Source: Bombyx mori (lineage: Eukaryota > Arthropoda > Insecta > Lepidoptera > Bombycidae). Taken from it: DNA of 64,000 nucleotides. The number at the start of each line of letters is the position of its first letter. The stretch's first letter is position 1. The DNA lies in assembly GCF_030269925.1 (NCBI RefSeq), contig NC_085114.1, positions 10,434,001-10,498,000 of the forward strand, written 5' to 3'. The position numbers and the translations under genes are program-made. A model generated the notes under the pieces. It ran no database searches. It was not told the DNA's origin and saw only the letters and a program-made list of their open reading frames with translations. This document shows positions 22,401 to 35,884 of the stretch, in pieces.

Positions 22401-25400
22401 GTCGGTATTAAGTCTCGTACTATCACACACACACCTCAGATAATAAAATTGTCTCGAGTGGGTGGAAGTATTTATGTTTTGCAACTCAGCGTATTATATG
22501 CTTATTGTCAAGTGGGCCCGAACTAGTTTTTTGGAATGATCAATCAGTCATGCTTTCCTGTTTAAATAAAATACAGCACAATTGATCTCACATCCAAAGT
22601 TAGATGATGGCATTCACGTTTTGTTTCCTGGTGTTTGATAACTAAGTTACACCAAGTGGCCTGTGACCACGTTCATCCTTCTACCCAATATAAAATAATG
22701 TTTTTATTTTTGTAGACAAAGGTTTGATAATGACAAAATTTTATGGAAAAATTATAAGGAGCACTAAAATGTCTGAAACATGAAAAGATTGATGCACTAT
22801 ATTTGAACCAGAACGTGTTATGTAATATATTAATTTGTAAGTAAGATTACATTAACACTAAATTTTTCATGGTCGTATTTTTTCAATATTTGTTACATAC
22901 TTAAGATACTTTGTTTCTCCGTTTCAGAAGAGAAACTGATTCAGCAAGGAATGTGAACTCTCAAGGGATCTTAATTTTTTTTAAATATGTTTATAATTGA
23001 TAAATTAATAATTGAAATAGTTCATAAGAACTAAATTGATGCCAATTTTGTTTTAAAATAGGTTGTTTAGTTCTTATAGTTATAGTATTACGTTTGAATA
23101 GTTGTAATTAGTAAGTTAGTAATATATGAAAATACTGATATAAATTTTTGTAAATAACCTTTTGTAAATTCTACGAGAAGATGATTTTAATTAATGATCA
23201 AAAGTCAACGGTCTTTAAAAGCATTATTTGCAATTATTTAGATTAACTGTGGAATATATTTGCTAAGTTGTGTTTTCTGTATGAGCAGATATAAATGAAA
23301 ATGCCCAAACATGATTATGTTTCTTACATTTTCATTATGTGAAATCAATATGCTTGTGACTGAGTATATTAATAATTTATTAAAACTTAAGTGATAGACA
23401 GCAACCCCTATGGCACTGCTGAAGTTTATAAGCACTGGTGACCACTTATCATGGGCCGGGTTGCGTGCTCGTCTGCTGTTGAGTGCAATAAAAATTTTCG
23501 AAACCCTTTCTATTATTTAGATGTAATATTAGTGTACATTTAATTTGGATTAAAAGATAAATTTACATTTTATGTTTGCATGTGTATGTTTATAATTCAT
23601 TTGCATGTAACGAACACCAGTTTCTTTTGTAACAAAATTCAAACTAATGGTTTGCAATGAATGTAATTAACTTTAATTATGATGATTTTCTTTCAATCTG
23701 CTGTTTGTTTTATCTAGTATTACCAAAGCTAAAGCGTCACAAACGTCAGAATAGAAATAAATTAGAAGGGAAATAAAACTATAACTATTGTAATCATGTC
23801 TAAGATTTCTATAAGCGTCATTAAGTACAAACTATCAATATTTAAGAGTACTTTAAATCATCATTACAATTTTTCCACATTTTTATTTTTTCAAATTACG
23901 TAAAAAACGTTTTGTGCAGAACAAAATGTCACATATTATGAACCATTCTGGGTTAATTGTTTCTTAAATGTGTAAATATTTATAAGAGTGCTAAGAATAA
24001 TTTAGTATTCACTTTAGTGTGTGTATTATCTCTACAATGCTAGTTTAAATGACAATTATTGTATGACGAAGCATAGATAGTGTTTATAGATGTAAGATTT
24101 TCGTACAAGGTCATGATCTGTCATGATCAACTTTAAGCAAGAACTGCTATCATTGTGAAACAAATTTATTAAATTTAATTCAAATTGTCTACTATGTTTG
24201 TAATGGAAAGCTGACATGTTTATATTTCGCACGAATGACTTGATTGAGATGGAATGATTTGATTATCTAGACTTATTTAACTTTTAGATAACTTTCGATT
24301 TAATGTTATTAAGTACTCTAGTAGGATTAATCTAGAGGAGTTATTGTTATTCGAAATTTTATACAATTGTACGTTCATACTATCTTTTAACAGTAAATTG
24401 TTTGTAATATAGGGAAATTAAATAGCTTACAGAGAATTACAGCTTTTTATTTTAAAAAACTGTTTTCTCTCTGTATGAAAAGGTCTTATCAATTAGAATG
24501 CTGAACACAATCAAACGTTCTTTAATATTTCATAAGTACTACCGGGAATTTCAGCGATTCTAAACGATAAGATTTTTTCATAAAGAGAGTTAATTATAAA
24601 AAATATTAAAATTACTAAAAAAGCCACCTGGTGGGGGGTAGGGAGACTAATAATCGACAGCAGTGACGCCTGCTGTCCTGGGCTCTAACTAAAGCAAAAA
24701 TAAAAATGAGAGTTGCGCATCTATCTCAAATATATTAAGTGTTTGTTTTTCCTACCTAAGCTGAGCCTTGAGCCTTGAGAGGCTATGTCAGCGTAACCCT
24801 AACTTTTGTAGGTGAGCTCACGGGGCTCAAACCTGACGTCGTTGCTAACACGAACCCTAGCAAGAGTCGTGCTTCGCAGAATCTACCACCGGATCGGAAA
24901 CGCGACCCACTGAGAAGATCCGGCGAGAAACTCAGTGGGCTGTGTCTGAGAGTTAATTTACTCGTCGAGCCCTTCGTCGCAAGCGACGGGTTCGACGAGA
25001 ACGGTGACCGGTGCTTGAAGTACCTAAAAGCACCGTTAGTGGATCAGGAGGATCCGAGATGACGTGTTTAGGGCGACGTCGACTGCTTTCCATTCTGTCC
25101 GCAGGATCGGGAATGTAGTTACCGGCGGCCACGATGAGAGGGTTCTCGTGTCGTGCCGCTTTATCGAAGTGGCGCATGGACGCCGACTGAAGATACTTAC
25201 TGATGGACTCTAAGTCCAGGTCGTCATGGAGGTCGACGTTCCTGACGAACCACGGGGCTCCGACGGCTATCCTGCAAAAACGGGATTGAATAATTTGAAA
25301 GGATTTTAAGTGTATGCGGGCCGCGTGAGCGAACACTACACTTGCATAGGTCATGACGGGGCGTATGCAAGTTTTGTAGAGTGTCACCTTATTTCTAAGG

Positions 25401-28400
25401 GACATTTTACTTCGCCTACATATCATCGGGTAGAGACGTCCTAGAATGAAGGCGGCACGGTCGCGTACCGTCTTGATGTGGGGGCGGAATGTCATCCTAC
25501 TGTCGAGGGTGACGCCTAAATATTTGACCTTCGGGGCCCACGGTATGGGCTGGTCGAACATCGTGATTGGGCGAACGGCGGGGGCGGGGTTATTGACGCG
25601 CCTAGTCGGGAGGGGGATGCTCAGCGTGGTGGCTAAGTGTATAATCTATGCTTGTATATATGCACGCTTATATTGAAAATGTCGTAAGCGAGATTCAGGC
25701 ATCTGTCAAATATCATGCATTGTATGATGGCTACCCGCCACATCATCTTTGCAATTTGACTCTCTCTTTACTAGTGGTAGGACATCTTATGAGTAGATAC
25801 CACTGCCTATTTCTGCTGTGAAACAGTAATGCGTTTCGGTTTGAGGGGCGGGCAGTCGCTGTTAAAAGTGAGACTTTACAACACCGTGACTCAAAGGTAA
25901 GTGGCGGCATTTACGTAGTAGATGTCTATTAGCTCCGGTAACCACTTAACACCAGGTGGGCTGTGAGCTCGTCCACCCATCTAAGTAAAAACAAACATTA
26001 AAAAAAACAAAAATACCTCTGAGCTACATCAAGGAACACGTCGATGGCGGCGTAAGTAAAGTTCCCGAGCTGCGGCAGTAACGCGGTGAAAAGTGCTAGA
26101 AAGAAATCCGTTATCTCGGTCTCTGCGGCTGCATACATTCCGCTGGGCTCGCACAGCATCCGAAGCGCCGTTTCCGCTGCGTTTTGTATGCCTTCCGCTA
26201 TTATCTGTGGTCGTTATAATAAAGCAGTATTAGCAGAGACTTTTTGGCGGGAGCGTGAGGAGTGAAGTTGTGTGATTTGTTTTATTTTGTCTATTTAGTG
26301 TTTCTTCGGGTTTAAATGTGTATTAATGGTGGTTTATTAACTGTTTAATATCTGTGAAAGTGCACAAATGTGGGAAAATGAAACAAAGCCGCTGCACGTA
26401 ATTTCTTAGGATCCTCCAAAAAGTCCACTGAAAAAATCTCAGTAAATGACCACCATTTTCTCGTTGTCGACGTCTCGTTACAGCAAGGATAAAACCGAAT
26501 CTACGGGCAAGTTAACAAACTCGTTTGATCTTTGATTTGATCGTTTAAGCTATTGTTTGAAATGAAAACCTAAAATTTGGCAAACAAATTTGATCGTTTA
26601 CAGAGCGGTTTAATGTTTAATTTATGATGCAATTTATTTATTTCTTAAAATAAAGATCAAAATTTATAATCTATGTATTCTTCTACCGTAGTCTTCGGCG
26701 CACCAGGAAAGGTTCCTATCATAGTATCGTCAACGTACAATAGAGGGCGCTTGAATAGCTTCAAGAAATCCACCAATAGCCGTTCTCACACGAAGGGTGA
26801 CTGGGATTGAAAAATACTTTAACGATCCAATTTCGCAGTTTTTACTGTCGTTATATTGTTACGGTACCACGAAAACTAAAGTTATTGAAACATTGGAAAT
26901 AATTTAATACCAATAAAAAAAACACGAGGGTTAATCGTAAAAATAGTTTTTTTTTTAAAGCACTGCCACTTTTTATAGGGTGATTTCTGGATGACCATTT
27001 TATAAGTTTGTTCATGGTTGGGTGCTGTACCTTTTTGGAGTGCGTGGATGCGTCCGCGAAGGCGTGCAGCAGCGCAGTGAGCGGCGGCAGTGCGGCGCGC
27101 GGCGCGGCCCCCGCCCCCGCCCCCCACGCCGCCACCAGCGCGCGCGCCCGCTCGCCCGTCCCGCGCACGAACAGCGACACCAGCGCCTCGCGGACCGCGC
27201 CCGCCGTCTGACAGACACATAGTTTTTTTGTATTTATTGCCCTTGTAGGCAGACGAGCATACGGCCCATCTGATGGTGAGTGGTTACCGTCCATGGTCTT
27301 CAGCAATGCCAGGGGGGCAGAGCCAAACCGCTGCCTACCGCTATGATGTGATATAATGCGCCATGTGCACTATTAGCCTATCCTACCCTATCCGGGGGCA
27401 GGACTATCATAATCATATTGTTCGCATACATTAATCAAAAAAAAAAAAAGTGTTTGTAATAAGAAAAGTTTGAAAACAAAAACAAAAACACTCGTTAGCC
27501 GCAAACCGAACTAAAAATTTAAATAACAGTTTTTATTATAATCAGGATGCAAAGTATTGAATAAAAAAAACAATGTTATCGGTACTAAGGGTAGTGAGTA
27601 CGAGGCGTTAGATAATAGATCACAACATTTTATTTGAAATCAAACTAAAGTCCGCCACGTGTTAAGATTATACGACGTCGTCCTTAGAAAACGTTTGTCA
27701 AAAATTTACACAAAGGAAAAAATCTTTAAAACTGGAAGATTTTAGCATGCTCAATAAAATCGAATAACTATATGATTATCTATTTTAATATATAAATCTA
27801 CAGTGGTTTTTACGGATGTTCCGTTATAACTACTGAACCATGCATCCGATTGACTTGAAACTTGGTATCCATGTAGAAAATACATGTACTTGATGGATAG
27901 GCTAATATTTTTATGAGTGTTGTACTCCCAGTTGCGGGGGCATTAATGATGAGAATGTTGGTGGGGGTGAGAAATAATAATGTTAATTCTAATTGCCCAG
28001 CGAAGCAGGCGGGTACAGCTAGTTGAATTATAAATGTGTTTTAATTCGATTACATACAAGCTTGACATATTATAAACGATATCTCACTTTCGGTTCCAGG
28101 TAGTGCAGGGAGCGTTGCGCGTGATTGTACAGTTCGCCGACGAGCGACATGGGATCACTTGTCAACTTAACGTTTTTCGATAAACTCAATAGCAGCTGCG
28201 CAGCCGCTTGGCACAGTAACGGAGGTTCCTGTAACAGAAGCCACGAGTTCGATATATTTATTTATTATTTTATTTTAATACTAACAATCACGCCACGTTA
28301 TCTGGTCCCGTAATAAGTTCGTAAAGAACTTGTATTACAGGTACCAGATAACGGAAATAAATGCAAGATTTTTATTATACACATACATATATTTAATATA

Positions 28401-31400
28401 CATTCATAACCCTGGAAAAGACATTTTATATTTCTCAGACAAATATCTTCCCTTGGCGGGATTCTAACACGCGACCCCCTTGTGCAGTGACCATGCCACT
28501 TACCACTACACCAAACGGCCGTTAAGTAATCATCATTTGAGTAAAATTGCCAGTTCACATTTTAGACACTGTTCTATTAGGAAACTGTCTTTTTTATTGT
28601 TCAAATAGACGGATGAACTCACGGTCCATATGCTTTTAAGTAGTTATCACAGCTAATATCAAATCGTCATAAACGACGTAAATTGCGCCACCCACTTTGA
28701 GACATGAGTTCTAAGTCTCAGTTATTACAGTACAACGGCTACCCCAACCCTTCAAACCGAAACGCATTACTGCGTCACGGTAGAACTAGGCAGGGCGGTG
28801 TATCTACCCATACGGGCTCACAAGGTGCCCTAATACCAGTAAGAAAGAAGAGGGTCTTAGATGAGTAAATTTAAAAAGTTTAATGTTAGCTGAACCTTGA
28901 GAGCATTATCATTTAGACTATAATTCTGTTACGTCTTACAGGGATATCACGAGGTAGCAGAAAAGGCACCGTAGACGAGAACAGGCCTTCCATAGTTTGT
29001 ACGGGCACGCCGCAGTCGGTCGCGTAACAGCACCAAGCGCCCATGCACGCGAACATCTCGGCGTGACTGGAATATGTTCAGTGCGCTTAGTGAGAGTTTT
29101 TTAACGTTCTCGATAGCGTAAAAGTTAACTCAAATTTGTATGGAACAGCTTCCCTAGCGGTAAGCGTAGGCAAATGTTCCAACTCCTTATACACATATGA
29201 CTGTCGGTACTTGAACCATTGTACAATGGTTCACTTGCCGACTAAATAATAATAATAATAATGGTTGGTTCGAAGTAAGCATCAGTTCAATGGAATATTT
29301 GAAATGTATTAAAATCAAATAAAAATGTATCTTTTTTATTTGATTGGTGTTGCTAATTTTAAATACTATGTACACATATGGACTTATTGTTGCCTGAAAA
29401 AAAAAAACGATTGCGCAAAGTCATATAGACCTACATTATTTCTTAACTAAAGAATGGGCATCTGTTTCAAATAGTTACATAGAATTTCCTTCACAATTAA
29501 TTTTGTTGAATCTGGAAGTCACGACTAGTATATAAAAGTATAGTATAATTATTTATATGATGACATCTAGATTTAGGGATTATATACAAAAATGTTTACA
29601 TATGCAGTAGAGCACGTGCGTAGTGCGGAGGGTGGCCGCGGGCGAGGGGCGGCGCGGCGAGGGCGGCGCCCGCGCGCTCCAGCAGCACGCCGCCGAGCTG
29701 CACCGCCGACACGCGCCGTCCGCTCTCAGACTCTAACAACAAACAACAACAAACATCTGTGAAGTGTCTATGGTTAAAATTATTTTTTCATAATTATAAA
29801 ATATCAACCTCAGTGTGCTTAGTGCGAGTTTTTTAACGTTCTCGATAGGGTAAAAGTCAGCCCAATTTTGTATGGAGTTGGAACAGCGCCCCTAGCAGCA
29901 AACGTAGGCAAACGATCCCTGAACCGATGTGTTTTCAGTAAAAAAAAATATTACGTGACTCTTAAAGCCTCGATATATTTATAATGAGGTTTAAATATAT
30001 ATTTATATAAACACTGTAAATTTTAACTTTCTGATGTTATGTATGGCATATGGAAAAAAAGCACTTCAATTTATTTTCCCTATAAGCCTTATTTGTAGCA
30101 ATACGAATGTTTAACGAAAATGACAGTGTTATAGCTGTTTCCAAGTGAGATGCTTACCACCAACGAATAGCATTTCCGTTTTATCTGTATAGATTGTTAC
30201 CCGATTAATGGATAAACAGTTGAAGTCGATTGTACAGAGTAGTCACATACGATATGTTTACATACGATATTCTCTGCTACTTGAGGAAAACTCTTCTATC
30301 ACCCAACCTTATCATATCTCAAAAGTCATAGTAAAAAAATTACTGTAGAATGAGCACCCCACTCTCGTAAAACACTAGCGTACTACAATCGTAAACCGAT
30401 ATTACTGGTTGTAGAACGTATTGTAAGCCCACAATAGTAAGTACCACCATCCCGCCTATTCCTGTCAGAGATGCCTTCCGGTTTAAAGGATGGGAAAGCT
30501 CCGGTCACCGTCGTCATACCCGCCGCTTGCGACGAAGGGCTCGACGAGCGAATTAACCCATAGACACAGCCCACTGAGTTTCTCGCCGGATCTTCTCAGT
30601 GGGTCGCGTCTCCGATCCGGTGGTAGATTCTGCGAAGCACTGCTCTTGTTAGGGTCAGTGTTAGCATCACTCCGGTTTGAGCCCCGTGAGCTCACCTACT
30701 AGTTGAGGTTACGCTGAAATAGTCTCTCAAGACTATCAGCTTAGGTAGGAAAAAAAAACAATGGGAAAGCCATAATATAATACAATACGATTGAGACTTA
30801 GAGCCCATGTCTCAAGTGTTTGGTTAAACTATCATTAGTAGTGAACGCGTAACGATATAACATACCGGAAAGCAGCGCAGGAGCGAGTCGTCCGAGCACG
30901 CGGGTGAGCACGGCGAGGTCGAGCAGCGCCACGAGCAGGCGCTCCCCCTCCGCGCCCGCCGCCGCGCCCGCCCGCCACGCCGCGCGCCCGTGCACGCCCA
31001 CCAGGCACTGCCACCGCTCCAACTGACACACAGACAGTTTAATATTACGAAAGAGCTAAATTTTTGTCTTCGTAATAGGTCTCTTTATTTTTTTTATTGC
31101 TTAGTTAAGTGGACGAGCTCACAGCCCACGTGGTGTTAAGTGGTTACTGGAGCCCTTAGACATCTACGACGTAAATACGCCACCCGCCTTGAGATATAAG
31201 TTCTAAGGTCTCAAGTATAGTTACAACGGCTGCCCCACCCTTCAAACCGAAACGCATTAGTGCTTCACGGCAGAAATAGGCAGAGTGATGGTACTTACCC
31301 GTGCGGACTCACAAGAGGTCCTAGCACCAGTAATTACGCAAATTATAATTTTGCGTGTTTGATTTTTATAACACGATGTTATTCCTTCACCGTGGAAATC

Positions 31401-34400
31401 AATCGTGAACATTTGTTGAGTACGTATTGCATTAGAAAAATTGTAACCGCCTGAGATTCAAACACCGGTGTATCGCTCAACACGAATGCACCGTACGTCT
31501 TATCCTTTAGGCCACGACGACTTCACAGAATAATTGATAGTATACCAAGACGATAATCAAGAAACTAGCACTGATTTATAATACACCTACATTTTATTAT
31601 GTCACCACTGTCATTAAAATTTATTTTAATATTTAAAACTAAAATCATTGTAAATAAAGAATATAAAAATAAATTGAAATATTCCACAATATGCACTTAG
31701 GATACTAACGACACAAGTGAATACGTCCAAGGGCGCCAAATCAGCCACTCTCGCCACACATTCAATGCAATGTTTCAGGAATGTCTGATATTCTGTTTCA
31801 CCCTAAAACATAAAGACAAATTTAAGAAGAAGAAAAAAACTTATTTGCATTGAGGCATTAGGATTAACCTAATCGTGAAATAGACATCTTTTTTATTTAT
31901 TTCAACTTAGTCAAAGAAGTCATGACATTTCATGACTTCTTTCGAACCATTATTCGAAACGTCCCTGGGAACTAAGACTAGATTTACTATAAGTATTACG
32001 GTTTCAACTGAGGAGAAAACCCATCTGAATCTTCGAAGCATTATGATTGGGTATGGGTTCCAGAGCGATTATCGACTAATTAAATAAAAACTAGACTTTG
32101 ACTAATGTTTTAATGTTACAAAATTGATATATTCTACATAATTGCATTTTTTTCTTCATTCTTTGTGTAAGACTTTCAAGAGAATTTTTACAGACTAGAA
32201 TTTCAAAATAATCTCCTTTTTCTTTCTAAAGTCAAATACCCAGAATACAAAAAGTGCTATGTGAGTAATATAACATTATAACGTGAATGAGAATGCCAGA
32301 AGCTGATAAAATAATTAGTACTGATAGTAGCTCAAGAACACCGTAGGGTTAACAACCAAATTAACCATAATTATTAACCACTCTGTGGGGTTCATCCTCA
32401 CGGTATACTCACATCATCATCACACAGATCATTATCCAAATGTTGTAGTTGTGCTTTATTATGCTGGAATTGTATTTTATTCAACACACCATTAACTAAG
32501 GCTTGTAATGCTTCCCAATATCTAGAATTAAAAATAACATTTTTTTATATTTTAGTGACTATTTATTTGAATTTGTTATTAATTGCGTCCGGTAACTATC
32601 ACTTAATGTATATACTACAGAAATTATTTAAAACCACATAAGAAGGCAGAATCAATACAGACAAGCAAATTTACATTAATATATTATTTTGTCCATATTA
32701 ATTAATACATTTAGATGTTTTAATTACTTACTTAGGTATATCCTCTGGTTTCAATATGTCAATGAACTGTATCCAAATGTCTAAACAATTTACAAATATA
32801 GCACATGTAGGCACCTGAAATATTTTCATATGTATTGACTTAAAATGTTGATATAAAATGTTGATTAAAATAAAAATTGGTGTAAGAGCGTACCTGGAAT
32901 GTGTATTGGAATAAATAGGAAAGGAATTCTAGGGCATCGAATTCAGGTTCTGCCTCCAATCTCTTGAAATGTAATGACACAAATAGTTTTAGGAACTCCG
33001 CTAGTTTATTCAAATAACTGTAATTAAAAATAAATATAAAATTTTACATTAGTTTGAAAATAGCTTTTAACATTTATTAGACTAGCGATATATAGTCGTA
33101 ATGATTATTATATATTTTTTTTATTGACTTAGATGGGTGGACGAGCCCACAGCACTCCTGGTGTTAAGTGGTTACTGGAGCCCATAGAAATCCACAACGT
33201 AAATGCGCCACCCACCTTAAGATATAAGTTCTAAGGTCCCAGGTATAGTTACAGTTACAACGGCTACACCACCCTTCAAACCGAAACGCATTACTGCTTC
33301 ACGGTAGAAATAGGCAGGGAAATTTATTTATACTAATCGCTTACTCGTGATGTAGGTGTGGTAGTTGATGAGGTGCGTGCGTGAGGTGCCGAAGCAAACG
33401 CAACGCGGCGTGATGCAGCCGCAGCGCCGTGGCAGCCGACGAGGGCGGCGCGTAACGTCGGTACAACAACTCGCACACACCCCCCAACCCCGCCAGCGCT
33501 GCCTCCCCGCTCTGGAACACAAACACAGTAACAAAAAATTACATAGACTTTTCAACGAGAACGCGAGGAGCTAAGTTTTTTATGTTTGATGAATTACTGG
33601 TCGAGGCCTTTCCAGTTTCACAAGGACACGTGGGCGAGCAATGGCTTAGACAGGAGGGGCGGGATTTGCTAACAGCTACCCGAGTGCCTCCAAGGCAGAC
33701 CTAACAACTCAACAGTAGCTGCTTCGCAAATGAATCTACTAAGGGATCGGAATCGCGACCCGCTGAGAAGATCCGGCGAGAAACTCAACGGCTGATGTTT
33801 AGGTTAGGTTGCACGTCGAACTCTTTGCCGAACTCTTTGGTGGTAGGACCACTTGTGAGTCTGGTGGTAGGACCACTTGTGAGTCTGGTGGTAGGACCAC
33901 TTGTGAGTCTGGTGGTAGGACCACTTGTGAGTCTGGTGGTAGGACCACTTGTGAGTCCGCGCGGATAGGTACCACCGCCCTGCTTATTTCTGCCGTGAAG
34001 CAGTAATGCGTTTCGGTTTGAAGGGTGGGGTAGCCGTTGTAACTATACTGAGACTTTAGAACTTGTATCTCAAGGTGGGTGGCGCGTCTACGTTGTAGAT
34101 GTCTATGGGCTCCAGTAACCACTTAACATCAGGTGGGCTGTGAGCTCGTCCACCCATCAAAGCAATAAAAAAAAAAAAAAAAAAAAAAAAAGACGAAATA
34201 CGGTTACGGAGCTAAGTTGTATTTTGCTATTTTAGCATTTCTCCAAGTTTGAACTTGTACTAACGGGGTTTATTAACCGTTTAGCCTCTGTGAAAGTGCA
34301 CAAATGTGATAAATGAAACGAATTCGCTGAACTGGCTATTTGAATTTTTCCAAAAAGTCCACTGAGGTCTCAGTAAAGAACCATCGTTTTATTAAAATTT

Positions 34401-35846
34401 TATTTCATCCCAATTGATTATAATTTTAAATAAAACAACTTAATCTAATTTAGGCCTATAACATTTTTTATATACATTTTTTCCGATTGCCATACTTAAA
34501 AGCAGTAGAAAACTACACATGAATTGTAAGCTTTTTTGCAAATATGTAGTAAAATCGACCTTATTCTGTGCTCTTAAGATGTATGCAGCCGAAAAATTGC
34601 ATGTATTGTAATATTTCAAATACATATCTCAAAAACAACTGATAGCTTGTTTGAAACAAATTTTTGGCTAAGTTTATTTGAGCTCTTTAATGACTTCTAA
34701 CCTAATGCGATTATTTGCACTGGTTATTTACTATCGCTAATAAAATATTTTTCTTTATTCTTTGTTGTACACACAGTTAATACAATATAATAATTGCGAA
34801 AAGTTATAAAACGGCGAGCTTAACTCAACAATTGAGTTATTCTACCAGCTAGCCGTTCTTAAAGAGGGTGAGCTTTACATAGGTGGATGGTAGAAGTATT
34901 TTTTATTATACTGGTTCTGATACACAATTATGAAAAGGATTATACAATATTACCTTCAAATTCCAGACATTCATTTTGCCACATAGCTAAAAGACTCAAA
35001 AATTATGTTCTAATTGGTTTTTTTTCTCAACCAAGAAAACATTTAACTATAATAAATATTTATGGTCTGAAAATTTAGTTACTGTTTTATAACGACAAGT
35101 AATGTATCACTATATATTGGATTAGTAAGTGTGGTCATTTTTTCTTAAATATTGATGTTAGGAACCGAAATAACCCACTCCATTGGTTTATTAAATTTTT
35201 ATGATTTTTACGGTGAACATACCATTGACTGTGTGGCTATACTCCCCCAATAGAATACTGTGGTAACAAGAGAAGGCGGCACATGGGAAGATAGTGGTAA
35301 CCATGAAAATAAATGCTGTAATGTAGTCAAACACTTCACTACATTTTCCATATTCAGACACCTAAAAAGAAAAAGTTAATTATTTTATTTTGTAAAATGT
35401 CCTTGGTGTTTATATATTTATACTTACTTATCTACAGCTTGTATTTCGTGAGCATTTGCTAATAGGTCTGGGAGAGCTGAAGTCTGTGGAGCACCATTTG
35501 TGGGTGATGGTGGAGGATTGGATTGACCTTCTTTCTGAGCGTTTTTCTCTAAAATTGCTAAAACAATATGATTTTTTAAGCATGACATTACAGCTTCGAT
35601 CACAACTGCTGGAATATCATATCATTTCTCTACGACGGAATAAAACGGCAATAAAAGTAAATTTTGTAACAGAACCAAAAATATGAGGGAACTGCCATCA
35701 GTGAGTAATCATTAAGTAAATGCATTCACATTATTGATCCAACACAGATGCAACTGCTAGATTTACCTAGTAGATCACAACTATTATTAATATATTTTAT
35801 TAAGCTATCTACAACACCCCCTTAAAAATAGTATGCTTGTTTATTT

Positions 35847-35884
<38 letters not shown>

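Larger units (their letters stand above)
20825..25650 (+). mobile_element. Unclassified ~3 kb retroposon-like insertion with 8 bp TSD (itself carrying two later insertions)
   Basis: In the uninterrupted LTR at 7267 the sequence GAA-CTTGTATA-TATGC is single. Here CTTGTATA occurs at 20817-20824 and 25651-25658, bracketing this insert. It begins CAGGGGGGTGCAACTCCC and ends ATATTAAGTGTATAATCTAT plus G. No terminal inverted or direct repeats are seen, so a target-primed mechanism is likelier than a DNA transposon. Removing the hAT element (20989-21902) and the jockey LINE (24743-25633) with their TSD copies leaves about 3.0 kb. The interior is AT-rich with no long ORF; its only hints of gene structure are the short frame at 22211 and splice-like signals. 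The 3' terminus recurs in copies A, C and E. It could be a non-autonomous LINE or a retroposed non-coding RNA. Confidence 0.6.
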
